A stretch of 64,000 nucleotides of DNA from Varroa destructor (lineage: Eukaryota > Arthropoda > Arachnida > Mesostigmata > Varroidae). Below, one piece after another: positions 47,012-61,300 of the stretch; position 1 is the first letter of the stretch, and each line of letters starts with the position of its first letter. The stretch is from the NCBI RefSeq assembly GCF_002443255.2, contig NW_019211458.1:24684757-24748756 (forward strand). Reading direction: 5' to 3'. The translations under genes and the position numbers were made by a program. The notes under the pieces were generated by a model. The model worked only from the letters and a program-made list of their open reading frames with translations. It had not been told where the DNA came from and ran no database searches.

Positions 47012-47711
47012 GTGAGATCCAAGCATCGCGTTACTAGGGCAAATATGAAAAGCAAATAGTATTGTATAATCCTAGTGCGAATATCCTTACATGTTTTGTT
47101 CGGCTTTCATGGCCATTGAGTGTTTTTCTTTAGAAAATAGTGCCAGATTTCTGGTTTATGTATCTCATGACGCTTTGCTTAAACACTCAAATGTATGCTT
47201 GTTTTTCAAGTGGAACTGAACACAATATACAGAATTGTTTGTACAGAACTGAAGGCGAACACCTTCAGTGCGCAGAAGTGAAGCAATAACGTTTTCACAA
47301 TGGCAGACAATGCTCTGTTGAAGAATCGTTGAGATGACTGTTCTAAATGACAATGTAAAAGGGCCACAAACTGTTAGTTCGGCGACCAATGAACTTTAAC
47401 TAGTCAACCATATGGGATGATTTCAAGTGTTTTGCTATCTAGGTAAGGATGTTGGTAAGCTTCAACAGCACTCGTACGATAGTGCATCCAGAGAGGGCCT
47501 TGTGTTTGTCATATGCGTGTACACCGATAGGCAAACATAGAACGCGTTCAATATAGTTCCATTGCCTTCCGCCAGAGCTGTTTTCTCCAGATCGTAGACA
47601 GCACAAACGAATTAACAACATTTGTGACAACTGATTTTTTCTGAGATAACGAGAACTGGCACGTCTGCCTGCAATAGTTCACTGTGTTTTGCTATTTTCT
47701 CTATTTTGCAG

Positions 47712-47928
47712 TAACGTCGCTCTAAATTTGTCCAGTGATTGCAGGTTACTGATTGAAGTGAATCGTATCGTTGACTTTAAACTCCTGCTGACTGTGAACC
47801 TCGAGCGCAGCAGAAGACTTCGACTTCAGCGTCTTCCGTCGACGGCAACACACATCGCGTTTATAATACAACAGGATACTGTGAACAGCATGGCTCGCCG
47901 TGGCGCATGGACAGTACCGTTTATATAG
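47712..47928 (+). CDS. Exon candidate of an unidentified plus-strand gene
   Basis: It follows a very strong acceptor (ttgctattttctctattttgcag). The only open frame runs 71 codons: NVALNLSSDCRLLIEVNRIV, DFKLLLTVNLERSRRLRLQR, LPSTATHIAFIIQQDTVN and on to a TAG at 47926. The alternating hydrophobic pattern suggests beta strands. It may be a terminal exon ending at the TAG, or may splice out earlier at one of several weak GT sites. The local GC content is higher than its flanks. No family is recognised. Confidence 0.35.
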
Positions 47929-50900
47929 GTTATGCTGTCCGTTATCAGCTCAGATCGCTCGACAGAATAGCCGGCTTGATAAAGCATTTAGTTGTCGTTG
48001 TGAACTCAAATTTAAGTGACTTTTTCCCTTGAGCACCGATTCTGTCATTATGCATCGTGAAGCACAACAAAACCATCCGGTAAGTGAAGGCTCTGACTGA
48101 AAATGCTATCGTTACCATTATTCAACAGGCGTCTGAAGTAGATGATCATTCGGCCGGACGGACCTTCTTAGCATAAATGAACAACCTACATGCATCCATG
48201 TCTAGAATGTATATGCGGGACCCCTGGCGTGTCGAAGGTGATAATAATGTTCACATATTGATACGTTTTTGTAACTATTTTCTAGCTGAATAAATTTAAG
48301 CAGAAGGACTCCCCGGACATATTTCTGTGGAAACCTTCGAGTATTATTTGGAACAAATATCGACAGAACGGCGTAGATGATGCCGGTAATAATTAGCCGA
48401 CGGCCAAAGACCTTAATGTGCACAAGCGTACAAGGTCTACCTTCATACTGCACGTACGGTGCAATCTTAACTAATGAATGTAATGTATTGCCACACGACC
48501 GCTGCGCCCGCTCTGTTCAGTTATGATATGATAGGAAGATCTAGTAGCATGATGAAGCGAAGTCTAAAGTAATGGTGGTAAGTGGTAATGCGTTTGTTAG
48601 CGAAATGCCGGAAAAAAACGTTTGCTTAAGAGAGCTGAAAAAGTATCTGCAACATGTTTGTTTTTTTTTCCAAAACATTGTTTGCAATCGTAACAATTAT
48701 TCTTCCGTGGCAAGCATTCGAATAACAAATGTAAATGCGCCTCTTAGCTCTGATCCTCCCAGACTATTCTTAGTTTGCTAGGAAATAGTAAAAGCAATTA
48801 TCCGGTTAATTTAGCAGATTTCGTATTGTCCGGAAAAAGCTTGAAATAAAACAAAACCTGTTTTTTCGTTATCGTTCCCTTCAATTAATTTTTCATAGTA
48901 CATGCACTTAAGCGTATTTTAGGATCGTCTGTTATGTTCTTCTTACCGCTTCCTATTTACGGGGCGCTTACAAAGCCCTAGGAACGTAATTCTTATCAGA
49001 AAAGCCCATTTGAAAATAATGCTATACGACGTGTCCACGACTGTCGTTATAAATATTACAGTCGTTGCGAACAATAACGATGTAGACTTTTGGGTTGCAA
49101 AATTATAAATTAGCGATAATTGGGATAGATCAAAGTTTCAAAGGTATAATGTTTGCAAAAGTCTGTACTTAACAGATTCTCTTTCCATGTTTCTTCACGA
49201 ATAAATAATGGTCAAATCCTCGTCTGACCTGAATTTGAATTTCCCGCTAAAACCAACTCTTGAGCTCTATATAGACGTATCATTAAAGCGGATCGAACAA
49301 AGTCAATAGCTCGACAGATGTTGGCGGTACTAATGTGAGCTCCTATAAGAAAGCGATATGCATTGGTATGCAGCCTAGCTTTTTTTAGTCAAATTCACTT
49401 TGATAATGCACATACATTTTAATGCTAACCAGGCTGAGATGTTCAACGACGTGTTCTAGGTCGCATATATTTAGTGTTAGTGCGCGTGGAGAACCTGCGC
49501 AGACAAAAGCTTGCGTCAGAATCAGCAGGTCCGGCTTTCGAGATCTCCTATTTATCGTATATTCGCTACCTGGCGGTAGCTTTGTGGAATCAATGTATCT
49601 TTGCTAAAATTAAAAAGAAGTAAAGCAGTAAAAGGTACCACGACCATTTATAGTGAAGCCACCTTGAAGTTCGCATGGTCATCTGCTTCGGCACTTCGAC
49701 TGCGATTACTTGTAACAACGATTTATTCGTAAACACCTTTAAGTGGGCAAGCCAAAATAGAAAGTTCTGAGAAACAGCCCTTTGAACTCAGTGCAGATTG
49801 TTCTTGTCTAGCAAAGAGGAAGGGTCAACAATATTTGACTTTTGAAAAAATGGTTCGGCCAAACATCGTTGAACTCAGCGAATGACTGCAACTGCAAAAT
49901 AGATATTCCCGCCCAGCGTGGGTACCGATAACAATATTTCATCCAAAAACGGCGTAAGCGTCAAAAAAACAACAAATCACCAGTATTTTTACTTTTTTTT
50001 CGACACCTAACTACATGTATGCATTGGAAAAATCATCTTCAACCAATTCGATATACATACACGGTTACGCTTTGTTCGATGTAGTTACGATTAACTGAAA
50101 CAGAAACAACAGTTTTATCGAAAGGCAAACGTCAATAGCGCCATCATTATGAGAGAAAAAAGACCATTATGAGATGGTAGTAAAGCAATGATAAGCGATA
50201 AGAACTATCGAAGGACATGTCGTATTATGTCCTCGCACTGGCATTACATACGCTTGCATTATAGCGAAGGACAGTTTTGTGTATGTGAAGAAGAAATGGC
50301 ATGGTCCATTAAGCGGCAGAAGCAGTAAGCCAGCGACGAAGGGCGCACATATCCAGCCCGTTGTGCGCGCCCTGCACCTAGACGGACCTTCACAATAAGA
50401 GCAATAGCACGACTTCGATGCTGTTAATATTTGCTGGCATCATCAGCACTGATCATGACTGCTGTATATACCTATCAGCGAAAATTGCCAATGTCTGCAA
50501 CGATATGGCGTAGCCTTGACCGTATCTGCATGGCTTAACTGTAACAGAGTAATGTTAATGCTTATAATAACAAAATTAAAATGATGATGACGACCATGAT
50601 GGTGATGCTGATTTTCGGTTGTAAATCCCTCGTCTGCAGATAACGTAAATGCGCAAATGCAGAATTTGAAGCCATCGCTTTCCCGTACCCTTCATACAGT
50701 TTCAACGACTAGCAAACTATGCCCATTGAAATGGCGCTTAAGCGTTGACGCTGGGTCTGCGAACGGGTGGGAACAGGGTGGTAGCCTCGTTCGGGTTGAA
50801 CGTAGCTCAGGAAGATGTTTAGTTTAACAAGATGGGCCTCCTGGAATGAGCATTGATTCTACACACTGCCACTTACACCATGGTCTTAGTACCTTAACTT

Positions 50901-53509
50901 GATTATTATATTTTGGGGGTCATTTGGCCTAGCCATGGGACATATTACCCGAAGTTAATGGATGCTGTGGTAATTCAATTAATCGTTAGTAGTCAGTTTT
51001 GTCTTTGGGCAGTTCGGTAGCTTAAGCAGCATTCAATGATCGTGTGGGTATTACTTCACAAAAGAGCGCGGATCCACATGTCTATGGATGAACTGTGAGG
51101 ACGTGATATTAATTCATATAATGGACATTTACATATTCGAAAGGGTTCTATCGTGTGATAAGATTATCAGCTAACGAATTCGCCATTTGCTTACTCCCAT
51201 CATAGTTAATTGTAGATACACCGTTTGGATTATTCATATCAAACAATTGACATGTTGACAGGCTTAAGCGTAGCGAGTGAAGAAACGTAGAGGCTCAAAT
51301 ATCTCAAGCAAGAAACAATATTTAGTAGGATGATTTCAAGAATGACTAATATATATACATTCTGGATATATATATATTCTGAATATATAAATGGAGAACG
51401 GAGTAGACAGCGTTCTTGTATAAAAAAAAATCTAAACATACGTATTTCAATATTCTAATTGCGGTTCATCATCATAGATCTTTCAAGATAATTTCGAAAA
51501 ATGCGTCCATGCATTTCTACAAAATTTCCATTCGGGCTACTGAAAAACGTATGGACAGCCTATCCGCGAATTTCGAAGCAGCGACAATTAGAGAATCAGA
51601 ACGTCATTGTCTTGAGCGTATTGGCGCAAAATCGCCTACTTCCAATGGCGCGTGAAAATTCAGGAAAACTCCAAGGAGATGATCTGTAGCCATATAGTGA
51701 TTATTTATGCAACCAGTAACATACTCTGATTTAGTGTAGCACGTGTACTTCGCATTAAGCGCCGTCAAAGTCTTCTCTACTCTCGTTAATAGAAATCCAT
51801 CAGTCGCTATTTTTTTAAATCATCCATCAAATCGACTGCACAGAAAACTCCTGGCAAGAACGCCCCATCTATTCAAGTAAGAGGGAAGCGGTCTGCATTC
51901 GCTAATACTAGTACTTGAGCTTTGAGAGGACCTGCGGAACCACAACCTAAGGCACTCAAGCTTTAGATGCCGCAAAAACGATCTGAACAGTATCTTCAGC
52001 GGAGTTAGGCAAATTCCATAAAAATTGGCAGATCTATTCATAAAAGCACACGCTATGGGAAGTATATGTGCATGATGATATTTATACTAAAATGACAAAT
52101 GGAAACACACTGTTTACCCTTATATACGTGAATGTTTTACGCTAGAAAGAACACAACATAGTCTCTATTCTACAATGTACATATATGAAAAGTGTCTGCT
52201 TTGTTCGGGGCGCTTGTAAATTTCTGTGTTTAGGTAGTCGGTAGTATTAACAGCCACATATTTTTTTATCACACAGACGACACATGTTTTATCTCGTTTG
52301 TTTATCGAGAAACTGACGCTGATTTGAAATTCAAATAACAATAATAACGTCTTTCATATACGACATTGCCATTTGAAGCAGCGGCTCAGAAGTTTGCCAC
52401 TGATTATGATACCGTTTTGTTGAAAATCCATCAAGTATAGGGAATTCCTAGTTACAATGTATATCATAGCTAATATCTTCGGCAGATAGACGCCGTAATC
52501 TACGATTGACCGGCAGAAAATGTTTACCCGAATGGAATTACTACATGGTTCTATCTATAGTTTTTAGAATCTCGATATACAATCCATGTTCTTGGTGCCT
52601 AGGCTGCTTACTTGTACCTTAGTACAAATATAGTTCATCTAAGAACAGCTTTCGTCCCCTGCATGCAGGCCGAGGGCGGAATTTACCCGAATTGATTGCA
52701 ACATGAACTCTGCGTGTCCTCACTACTTGCTACAGTTCCTATCACTACTATTACTATGACGGTATTGTCCAAGTAATATCAATTATACTACTCGCGCTGA
52801 CATTCCATTCAGCGATTCTCACATCATGCCTTAAAAAGCTTTGGGTGTTTCAATAAGGCATTTAGGCTGGAACAGAGTTTTGAATTGAAATAACCTTCGT
52901 TGACGCCTATGGATTATGTGGCTATATTTACGAACGTTACTGTTCCTTCAAATCATCATCAACAACAACAACAACCGGAGTTACAAGTTGAACAGTTACC
53001 GGCCGCGTGCCCGTGCAAATAGTCGAAACCGAACGAGACATTAAGGTCTCTTAAAAGCTAAGGGCAGATATTCTAGGTAATAACATTACATAAAGAGATT
53101 TCATAGCTGACTATACTATCGTATGTAAATTATTAAAACCGTGAAGATTGTAGGGTCACATATGCTATTGGCGGACTCCGTAACGATACTAGGTTTGTGA
53201 TATAGATGGTGGAGGATTTGGTGCGAAACGAACCATAATTTATTTTCAAAGGTATAAGAGGTTAATTGAAGCACCGCTGAACTGCGTACCTGAACTTCGC
53301 ACGCATTTTAACAGCCAATTCTACACGTTTCCCCTGGTCCTAACGATGCATATCAATTTACGCCTTGTTTTTTTGCGACCACGTATGGTATATACAATGA
53401 TATGGAAGTAACAGCACAGCGTATCTTTTATGCCTATTTGTTTGCTGCAGTAAATGGCTAAAATGTACATAGAGAAGCTCAAACGTGAATAAGATATGTT
53501 TCTCTCTAG
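47929..53509. other. Stretch without a recognised gene
   Basis: Weak exon-like segments exist (plus strand, donors gtaagt at about 48081 and gtaagc at about 50323) but lack good acceptors. A patch at 49440-49600 has a 61-codon plus ORF without a family match. ATG/ATC trinucleotide repeats occur near 50580-50612. Confidence 0.5.
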
Positions 53510-53561
53510 GCACGCAACGACTCCCTTGGGAACCCATTGCGTGCATATTACGCATACTCAG
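53510..53561 (+). CDS. Short exon candidate upstream of the membrane-helix exon
   Basis: Fifty-two bases lie between a strong acceptor (atatgtttctctctag) and donor gtatga. All three frames are open, so coding potential is uninformative. The frame HATTPLGTHCVHITHTQ would join the 55174 exon in phase 0. Confidence 0.22.
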
Positions 53562-55173
53562 GTATGAGAACTCGATTGAGAGGAAGCGAAACTCGGAGAA
53601 CGTTACACAACATACAAATACGAGATGGCAGTATGCAGTAAATATTCCACTGTTAAATAGATTAGGCTAGATAGAAAGCCTAATGGCAAAATTATGCGTC
53701 TATACCAAATGATATGCTACTCATTATCTGGATATGCATAATAGCATCCTAGCAGAGTATTGTCGTATTTACGGTAGTGACGAAAGAAAATACTATTGTA
53801 ATTATCATTTTTATTACTATTTAATATTACTAATTGTTTAATTAAGGTATATATTAAAAAAAAAATCTAGATCTTTTACAAAAATATGAAGGACGGCAAC
53901 CTTTGTAAACGTATGGGTTAAGCTAGCGATTGTAAAAGCAAGCCTTTGGCCGAATAAAAAAGTCCTTATTTATCGATAAGTGAACAACCTGGAGTTGTTG
54001 AAGTGAACCGAATGCTTTTCTGCAATTGGTGATCGACGGTGATCCTTCATGAGCTAGGAAGTGTCCAAGACGTTTGAACGTTATTAATTAAGTAAATTGG
54101 AGGATTGCCCCGAAGATTAGATATGTCCGCAAGTGAGCTGATTGATTGAAGAACGGCAGTTTAACGATACTTCACATAAAAGTATATTTTTCTGTACATC
54201 TAAGAGGTGTGCATAATGAGAGAACATATTTGGCTGGCCACCGCTAGTAGACATAGCTTTTTGAAATGGCTTGACTCGAATGGACGGTCAAAGTCCAGAG
54301 GATCATCGTAAATATCGTTATGCCTTGTCATAAAGCAACTGCAACAAGTACGAGAATTTTGCTGTATCTAAGTAGAAAACTACGACCCTATTTTGAATTT
54401 AGGGGTCTAATTAGACGATGGAGATTGAATTTTCACGTCGCGTAGACCTCTGAAGGAGAAATTACGGAACAGTATTGTCGAATTTGGGCGCAAAGAGGAA
54501 TAGATGTGCTAAAACAAACATCCGTAGATGGCTAGCGTATAATGCGGGAAGCAACGCAAAGAACAGCTAAATCAATAATAGGCATCAACCTATCGTGCTC
54601 CTTTAGCCTGGTCTTCCCGATAGCGTTACATTAGTCTGCCCAAAGGAAGGTTCAGTACAACCGATTTTACCTACCCTGGAGAAAAGTAGTGCAAAAAGAA
54701 ATGTGAATAAAACGTGCGTAATGGCAGTATAACTGCTTCTTATCTATCGTGTGCCACTTGCTGGGGATACTGCGAGCCTCTAAACGGACATGTCACGGCA
54801 GCAGTATGAGAGCAAGACGGGTCGATTGCATATAAACGAGGACCTCATAGCAAAAACACTACAGCTACATCTATGGTGTACTCCGTTACAATAAAACTTT
54901 TTGCCAATCGCTCGAAACCAATATAAATTTCATGCATCAACATGATGGATTAATAGGATCTATGGGTTGTCGAATGTCCATGTGTGGCATCGGTAGAATA
55001 TTTACTTTGATAATTATAATACCAAGACTTGGACTCACAGTAGTGGGTAGATACCGTCTAATAACTTTCCATCTATAGCTAATTAAGGTGATAATGAACA
55101 TAAGCGTTTTCATTTCTCGTTTCATTTCTGACCCGTTACCGGTCGTGATTTCTGGCATCTCCCGCTTTGTCAG

Positions 55174-55338
55174 CCAATCGACTTCGAATCGTTCGAGGCG
55201 CGCCTTGCCCTTCTTGGCATTCTCATCATGGTCATCGTCGTCGGAATATGGGCCGCCATAGCGTTTTACTGTTTTGTAAAACATGAAAACAAACGGCTTA
55301 AACTCGACAAGTTCGCCAACAAAAGCACTCAACTATAA
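55174..55338 (+). CDS. Terminal exon of a putative single-pass membrane protein
   Basis: After acceptor ccgctttgtcag the frame reads PIDFESFEAR, then a hydrophobic helix LALLGILIMVIVVGIWAAIA continuing FYCFV, then a basic stop-transfer KHENKRLKLDK and a short tail ANKSTQL before TAA at 55336. Helix, positive-inside boundary and stop together look like the C terminus of a type I membrane protein. The minus strand over the same bases is also open for about 130 codons, including an acidic DDDDHDE run that is simply the antisense of the helix. The protein family is not recognised. Confidence 0.4.
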   Translation, partial: PIDFESFEARLALLGILIMVIVVGIWAAIAFYCFVKHENKRLKLDKFANKSTQL

Positions 55339-58300
55339 GGAAATCAATTGCAGCAGCGGCAGTAATAGAACTAGCAACAACAAGAGTGAAACATGACGTT
55401 GTGAAGACGTCCGGCACGTCTACGGGTAACGGAGATACTATATATATATATCTGTGTGTGTCTTTAGCGTACGGCGCTCAGTCAATGTCGTGACAATCAC
55501 ATAAATATTTTCTTAATATTATAGAATTATTTTGTAAAAAGGAACATTTTAATAGATTTATGACGTGTCACTCACTGAGTCTGCTGTTTCATTTTTCGTC
55601 TATTGATCATTATGTATGTGCATAGTTCAGTTTGCCAAATCTCAATACTCGTCTGCGACTACGGCACTTTTTTTTTCAAAAGAAACAGATATTTTACATT
55701 TAGAAACATTTAGTGAATGTATATTAAGAAGCTATGTCCTGAATTTCGCTATTGTGATGTACGGGAACACCGTAATCCAACATTGAACAACCATAAAATA
55801 GCAACTAATGTGTATAATGGCTTGCATGTACATACGCGAATAACAATCCTAATCTCACACAGAACGGACAAAAACATTTAGCAATTATCAGTTTGAGAAT
55901 GTCACTTGCTGCCTGGGAAGTCTGTTTTAACTTTTAAAGAAGCCTTCTAACGGCACTAGAACACTTTCACTTATCAATGAAGCAATCGGAAGAGAAACTG
56001 CGCTTAATCGACGCAGGCGTCAAGACCTAGAAATTTAATTGTAATCAATGCGTTGGAAGGATTGCCTTTGACATTTTCTTTTGGAAACTACACAACAGCG
56101 TATCTGAATCGAGGCAAGAGACTCAAAGATATTAAGTTGAAGTCCTAGATGCGTCTTAGTATATGGAATAGCCTGGTCATGGAGAGGAATCACGTCTTCG
56201 TGATTGTGCGACACGTTTTACGCGATACAAGCGTTAGTGTGCTACATTATGAACTTTAGAAGTAACTGCGTACACATATTCAAGCAAATGGAATTTAAAT
56301 ATAAATGGCGCATCTTGGAAAACATGAAACAGTTAGGATGAGAAAGGCGGTAGTGAAATGTGCATGGTAGATATTCATCAACGGTGTGTAGTTCTGTGAA
56401 AAGATTTAGAAATAAACGTAGAAACGGGAAAATTCATTCGAGCTAACACATCATAGAGCAACATAAGTTTGTTGGGCTACGTCACATAGTCTTTTATGTA
56501 GAGTTTAAAAAGATTTAATCATAGGCCAAAAGTTGACTGGCAAACGATACGAGCCGTGGAACTGATGTTAATTATAACGTTAGACATGTCGCTGATTCAA
56601 CAGAAATAATATAGAATTAAGTTACAGAAACGAAGAATATGAGCTCATAGCATAAAAGTGCAATACAACGGAAAGCTCACAATGAAGTAGACATCTGTAG
56701 TTAACGGGTTGATTTCCTTCGTTACTAAATAACCTGCGAAATGTTGTTAGCTTGCTATTTTTGCTGCATAGTAGCGATTGACTTCCCTGACCCGTACTAG
56801 TTAGTATAGAACTTGTATAGAAGAATCGGCTGTCGCGTATTATTTGATTGGATATCTAGGTTATTACACAATGAGATTAGCTGCTCTTATCGATACCCTA
56901 TTCAAATCTAAATTGAAGACCTCTGTGCTGCTACAATTTGTTGCAGCAAGACTTGCTTTCATAACACACACACACACACACGTTATGACTGAAAATAATC
57001 ACATAAGCCACTATCGACATACGTTAAAATATTCCTTTGTGTAAGCATTGCCGATTACGCAGGTTCAATAACAACAGACCTATTTTATATTGTATGGGCC
57101 TGTAAGATGTGTCTGTAAGAAATTATCAATGTACACAGGTTATTATTCTGATGCGCTAGGCAACTTCATCATTTACCCCCGTTAACTTTCATAAAATTCG
57201 ACCAAAGCTGAAATCGAATAGCTATTAGTGATCTGCGTATGCCCTTTGTTAGAGAACTGTTCGTTTCTAAAAACGTACTAGAACACTTAGAGTGGACGCT
57301 AATAGTGCGAGCTACAAGAGTAAAATCTATTCGTAGAGTAAAATGTGTTTCGAGAGTCGAAAAACTACATCAGTAGGGTAGGACATGTATTACCCTGCTC
57401 GCATAACTTGCATACCGTTTTGGAAGTTTTCGTTTACCACAGAAATACTCTATTACAGGTTAAAGGTAGCGGCCTCTCTGTCACTAGTAGATAGCATTTT
57501 TGCATTTGTTTATGTAGTACTCCGTTGGCTGGTATATGTTGCCTGAATCGTAGTTTGAACCAGTTAAACTTCCTGTGTCTCTGCCAGCGTACGACTTTGT
57601 TGCCTAAAAAATATTTGAATCTTCTCAGGTAGTATCTCTGGACAAAGAAAAATACAACATACGTATCGCGAATGACTAATTTTTAATACAATAGTAACAA
57701 GACATTGTGCAGTTTATTTTCTTTCCAATTCCGAATAAAATGTCGCGTATGGAAACAGACTAGCCTCTACTTCCCTATTTGAATTGACTGATTGAGAAAA
57801 TGCTGTAAGATTTGCTTATTGAAACAATTTTAACACTATTACAATATGTGTAGCTGTACTCACTTTTGTTGTTGTTACTAGCGGCTCTGTATGATGCAAC
57901 GATAAGTCCAAGCGCTAGACTAAAATAACGATGATAATTATTATGGGGTGTAATATGGCATGAGATCCTGTAGCAACAATAACATTGACGGAGCGATATC
58001 GCTTGTGGCCTAGTTTCACTCGCCATCGTTGTCTTAAACTAAAATAGTACTGATAGCAATAATCCTCAAAAGAAGGTAATTTATTTTCGTTACGTTTTTC
58101 GTATTCAGCTATCGGCTTATCACCGCTTGCGGTCGCCGTGGGGTCTCTGATCAACGAACAATTCGCATCCTGACTTGCTTTTTCACCTTACACTTCATTT
58201 CACTGTATCTAACCGCGGGAAGTTTGACTATCCCTCGGCAACAATCCTAAAAAGGATGATGCGGGATTTAGCCCGACCTGTGGCGTAACCTGTTAATAGC

Positions 58301-61300
58301 GTACGCGTTGTTGTCGTCTTTTCATCCATTCCTCCGCTCAGTTGACTCACGCTGATGGTTGTTGGGAGCCAAGCTACATCGGGTATGTCTATGTGGTAGC
58401 TTATGGAAAACGTATTTGCCAGCTATTATCAGGAACACGTTGTGCTCCAAGTTCGAGCCCGAGCATAAACACATTTCGTTTCGTGATGGTAACTAGTAGT
58501 TTGATGTAATGTCTAACGGTGATAACGAAACAAAGAGAGGTTAGATCAGCCCATGAGGCTACAGGCAATTGCGATGGTTAGAGAAACAGAAAGAAGTATA
58601 TTGGCTTGTCGAAAAGGTATTGACTGATTAAAATTGAAGCAATAACTTAATTTGGATGTGTGCCATCTTGATCAATGACCTTCTAGTAATTTCTTGATAA
58701 CACCATCATCCCGTCACTGTAGAACTTTTATCGTTTTTCGGCGAACAATTGGGACAGATTACTGTTGCATTTTTCCGCTCAAACTAGGCCAACTCCTACC
58801 TAAATCGATTGCAGTCTGACGACTGTGCGAGACCTGCGTCCCAATTTTGGGCGGGTCGCTAAGCATACGTGGTGCGACGTTGCCCTGGTTCGAGAGTATG
58901 TCCTTTTCTGGTCAGTTTTTTTAATGACTTCTTATGATCATGTTAGTACAGGTTCTGATCAGTTATTTTGCCGGACGGCATCAACTCTTAACGCACGAGT
59001 CGCTTCCAATCCTACCAGACACACAGCATTAGTGTGTGCTTTGATTGATGATTAAATCCAACGGCACATTTTTTGCACACTATTGTCGTATCTGATCCAC
59101 TGTTAATCAGCGGTAAAGATAAAGGGCTTGAGAAAAAAAAAAAACGAAATCTCGTTGCATTTCTTTAGGATTTACTAAATGTGCTGCCAGTGAAACTTCG
59201 AGCTTCTTTTGAAACCACTTCTTTAAATTGCTTGATGTGCAGTTCATTGGCGATATGATGCCTACGCACATGCCGACCTTGCTTTTGTATAATCATTCAT
59301 CAACTTTTTCCATAATTGGGTAAGCACTGCAAAAAGCGTCTTTTACGTGGAAACTTTGAGGACGAAAACGTTTTTTGGGCCGTTTCTTCCAATAACGCAT
59401 TTTGAATATTAGCGGCACAATTATTTTATGGATATTTGCTAAACTTTTGCAAAAGTTACATTAATATTTAACTCGCTTTTTTTCAAGGGAATAAATAACG
59501 ATTTTAGTACAGCTACCGCCGCCAAACCGCAGCTTTCAAATGACGCTGAGATCGTGGAGGACTAATATTATCTGGGATTTGTAACCTTGAAGCTATCTAG
59601 CTTAAAAAGCGGTCAATGCTTTTTCGACGACCTATTACATCTGTATATACTTAATCGTGCTATAACGGTCGTAGGATACGATCTAGTTGTGTTTATTGTA
59701 CCTGCTGGAGGGCTATCGTTATAACTGAAACTTGGAAACTCAAGAACCTTTGCAGAGCTAGTTACCGATGACAATTCGATGAGCACATAGTCAATATATC
59801 GGAAGTACAGGTATATAGTGCACATAGATTAGAGTAGATTTTTGATTACGCCTTCAATACATTGCTGTTATGATCTTCATGCAATTGAAAAACCCATAGG
59901 ACGGCCAATTTAATTTTATTATTCAATGTCCGATTTACAATTCCGTACAGAGGCACTGAACGCACTACAAAGAGCTACAGCTTACTAATTAGTAGGTATA
60001 TCGTCTACTCTGCACTATTGGCTCTATAATATCATTTGTTTATATGTAGATTATTACTGAAATTGTATGAACCGCACCCAATACTATTTGCTATAAATGC
60101 TAAATATCCAGTAATACATAAAGTGCGACAAATGTACTGAATTTATTAGTTCGTTCATTTCATAAAATATAAGATGAAAAACATCGCGACAGAAATTGCA
60201 ATAGAACTATACGCACTACTACTGGCTACCGGCCATTTAGATACTCTTGTGTTGTAGACATCACAGCCAAAACTTCAGCGCCCGAACGCTAACTTAGTAC
60301 GAGAAAGTCTGCCCTAATGGCCGTGTGGCAACTTAGTTCTGCTGCTCGTGGTCGGTAAGTTGTGATAAGTAACTACGATAATCGGCTCTGAAACTTCTGC
60401 GGCTCTTAGAAAGTAGTAAAGGTCTTCGCACGTGCGCGATTGTCGTTGTGGCAGACGCCGCTAGAACACCCGATAACAGTAACAGCAGCGGTAGCAAAGG
60501 CAATGACAACAACAAACCACAATTACAGTAATAACGCACATATTACAATAGAAATACGGCCGGGTTTGCTTGCTATCTGCGTCAAGCGCCATGATAACTA
60601 TCAGAAGCCCGATTCGATTCAGTCACGTTGGCTTTGCCGTTGTTTTGTTTGCCGCAGCGCTTGTTATTACGGACTGCTGGTTGGTGACTGGTATTCGCCG
60701 ACTACTGATAAAAACCGACTTTTGCTAAGGCTCCTTTTATTAGATGCCGTAGAAGTAGACGCTTACAGCTGCTATATGTAGGACGCAGGAAAGTTTCACC
60801 ACAAATTGTGGTTAATGACAGGTTTCAGCCGAGACCTAAAACGGCACTTGGTGTGGAACGTGATATTACATTGTAGTACAGGAAGATGACGAAAACCATG
60901 AAAATCGTTTTCGATCATACCGATAGCAAAGTTGTACAAGTAATAATGGTAGTGATAGTGACGACGCTAAGCAACGGTGGAGGAAATCCACTAACCAGAT
61001 TCGCGATGTAACTCATACATCGATGTGGCCTTGACGAATGTGGCCACGAGAGATACCGGCTAAGTATGATAGCTAACTATTTCTAGGGGAACTAGTTTGC
61101 GTCCCATTCATACCTTGATTAATGAGCAAAAATAAACTTCTTTTTTTTTATCGAACCGCTCACGTTCGACATTTGCAGGCGTATGCTATAATAAAACTAT
61201 TTGTCCAAAGAACCTAACGTGTCCTTGTACTTCTATGCATGATGATGCAATTGAACGATAGCTGTTCCACTAATGTGATATTTTTTGCTGATAACATACG

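Noticed and set aside
54960..55075. Plus-strand ORF starting MGCRMSMCGIG, reminiscent of a tetraspanin start
   Set aside because: Only a superficial resemblance; it has a stop after 38 codons and lies immediately before an unrelated terminal exon.
60333..60539. Leucine-rich minus-strand frame resembling a signal peptide
   Set aside because: No ATG, an in-frame stop just upstream and no acceptor; the leucines come from a trinucleotide-rich patch.
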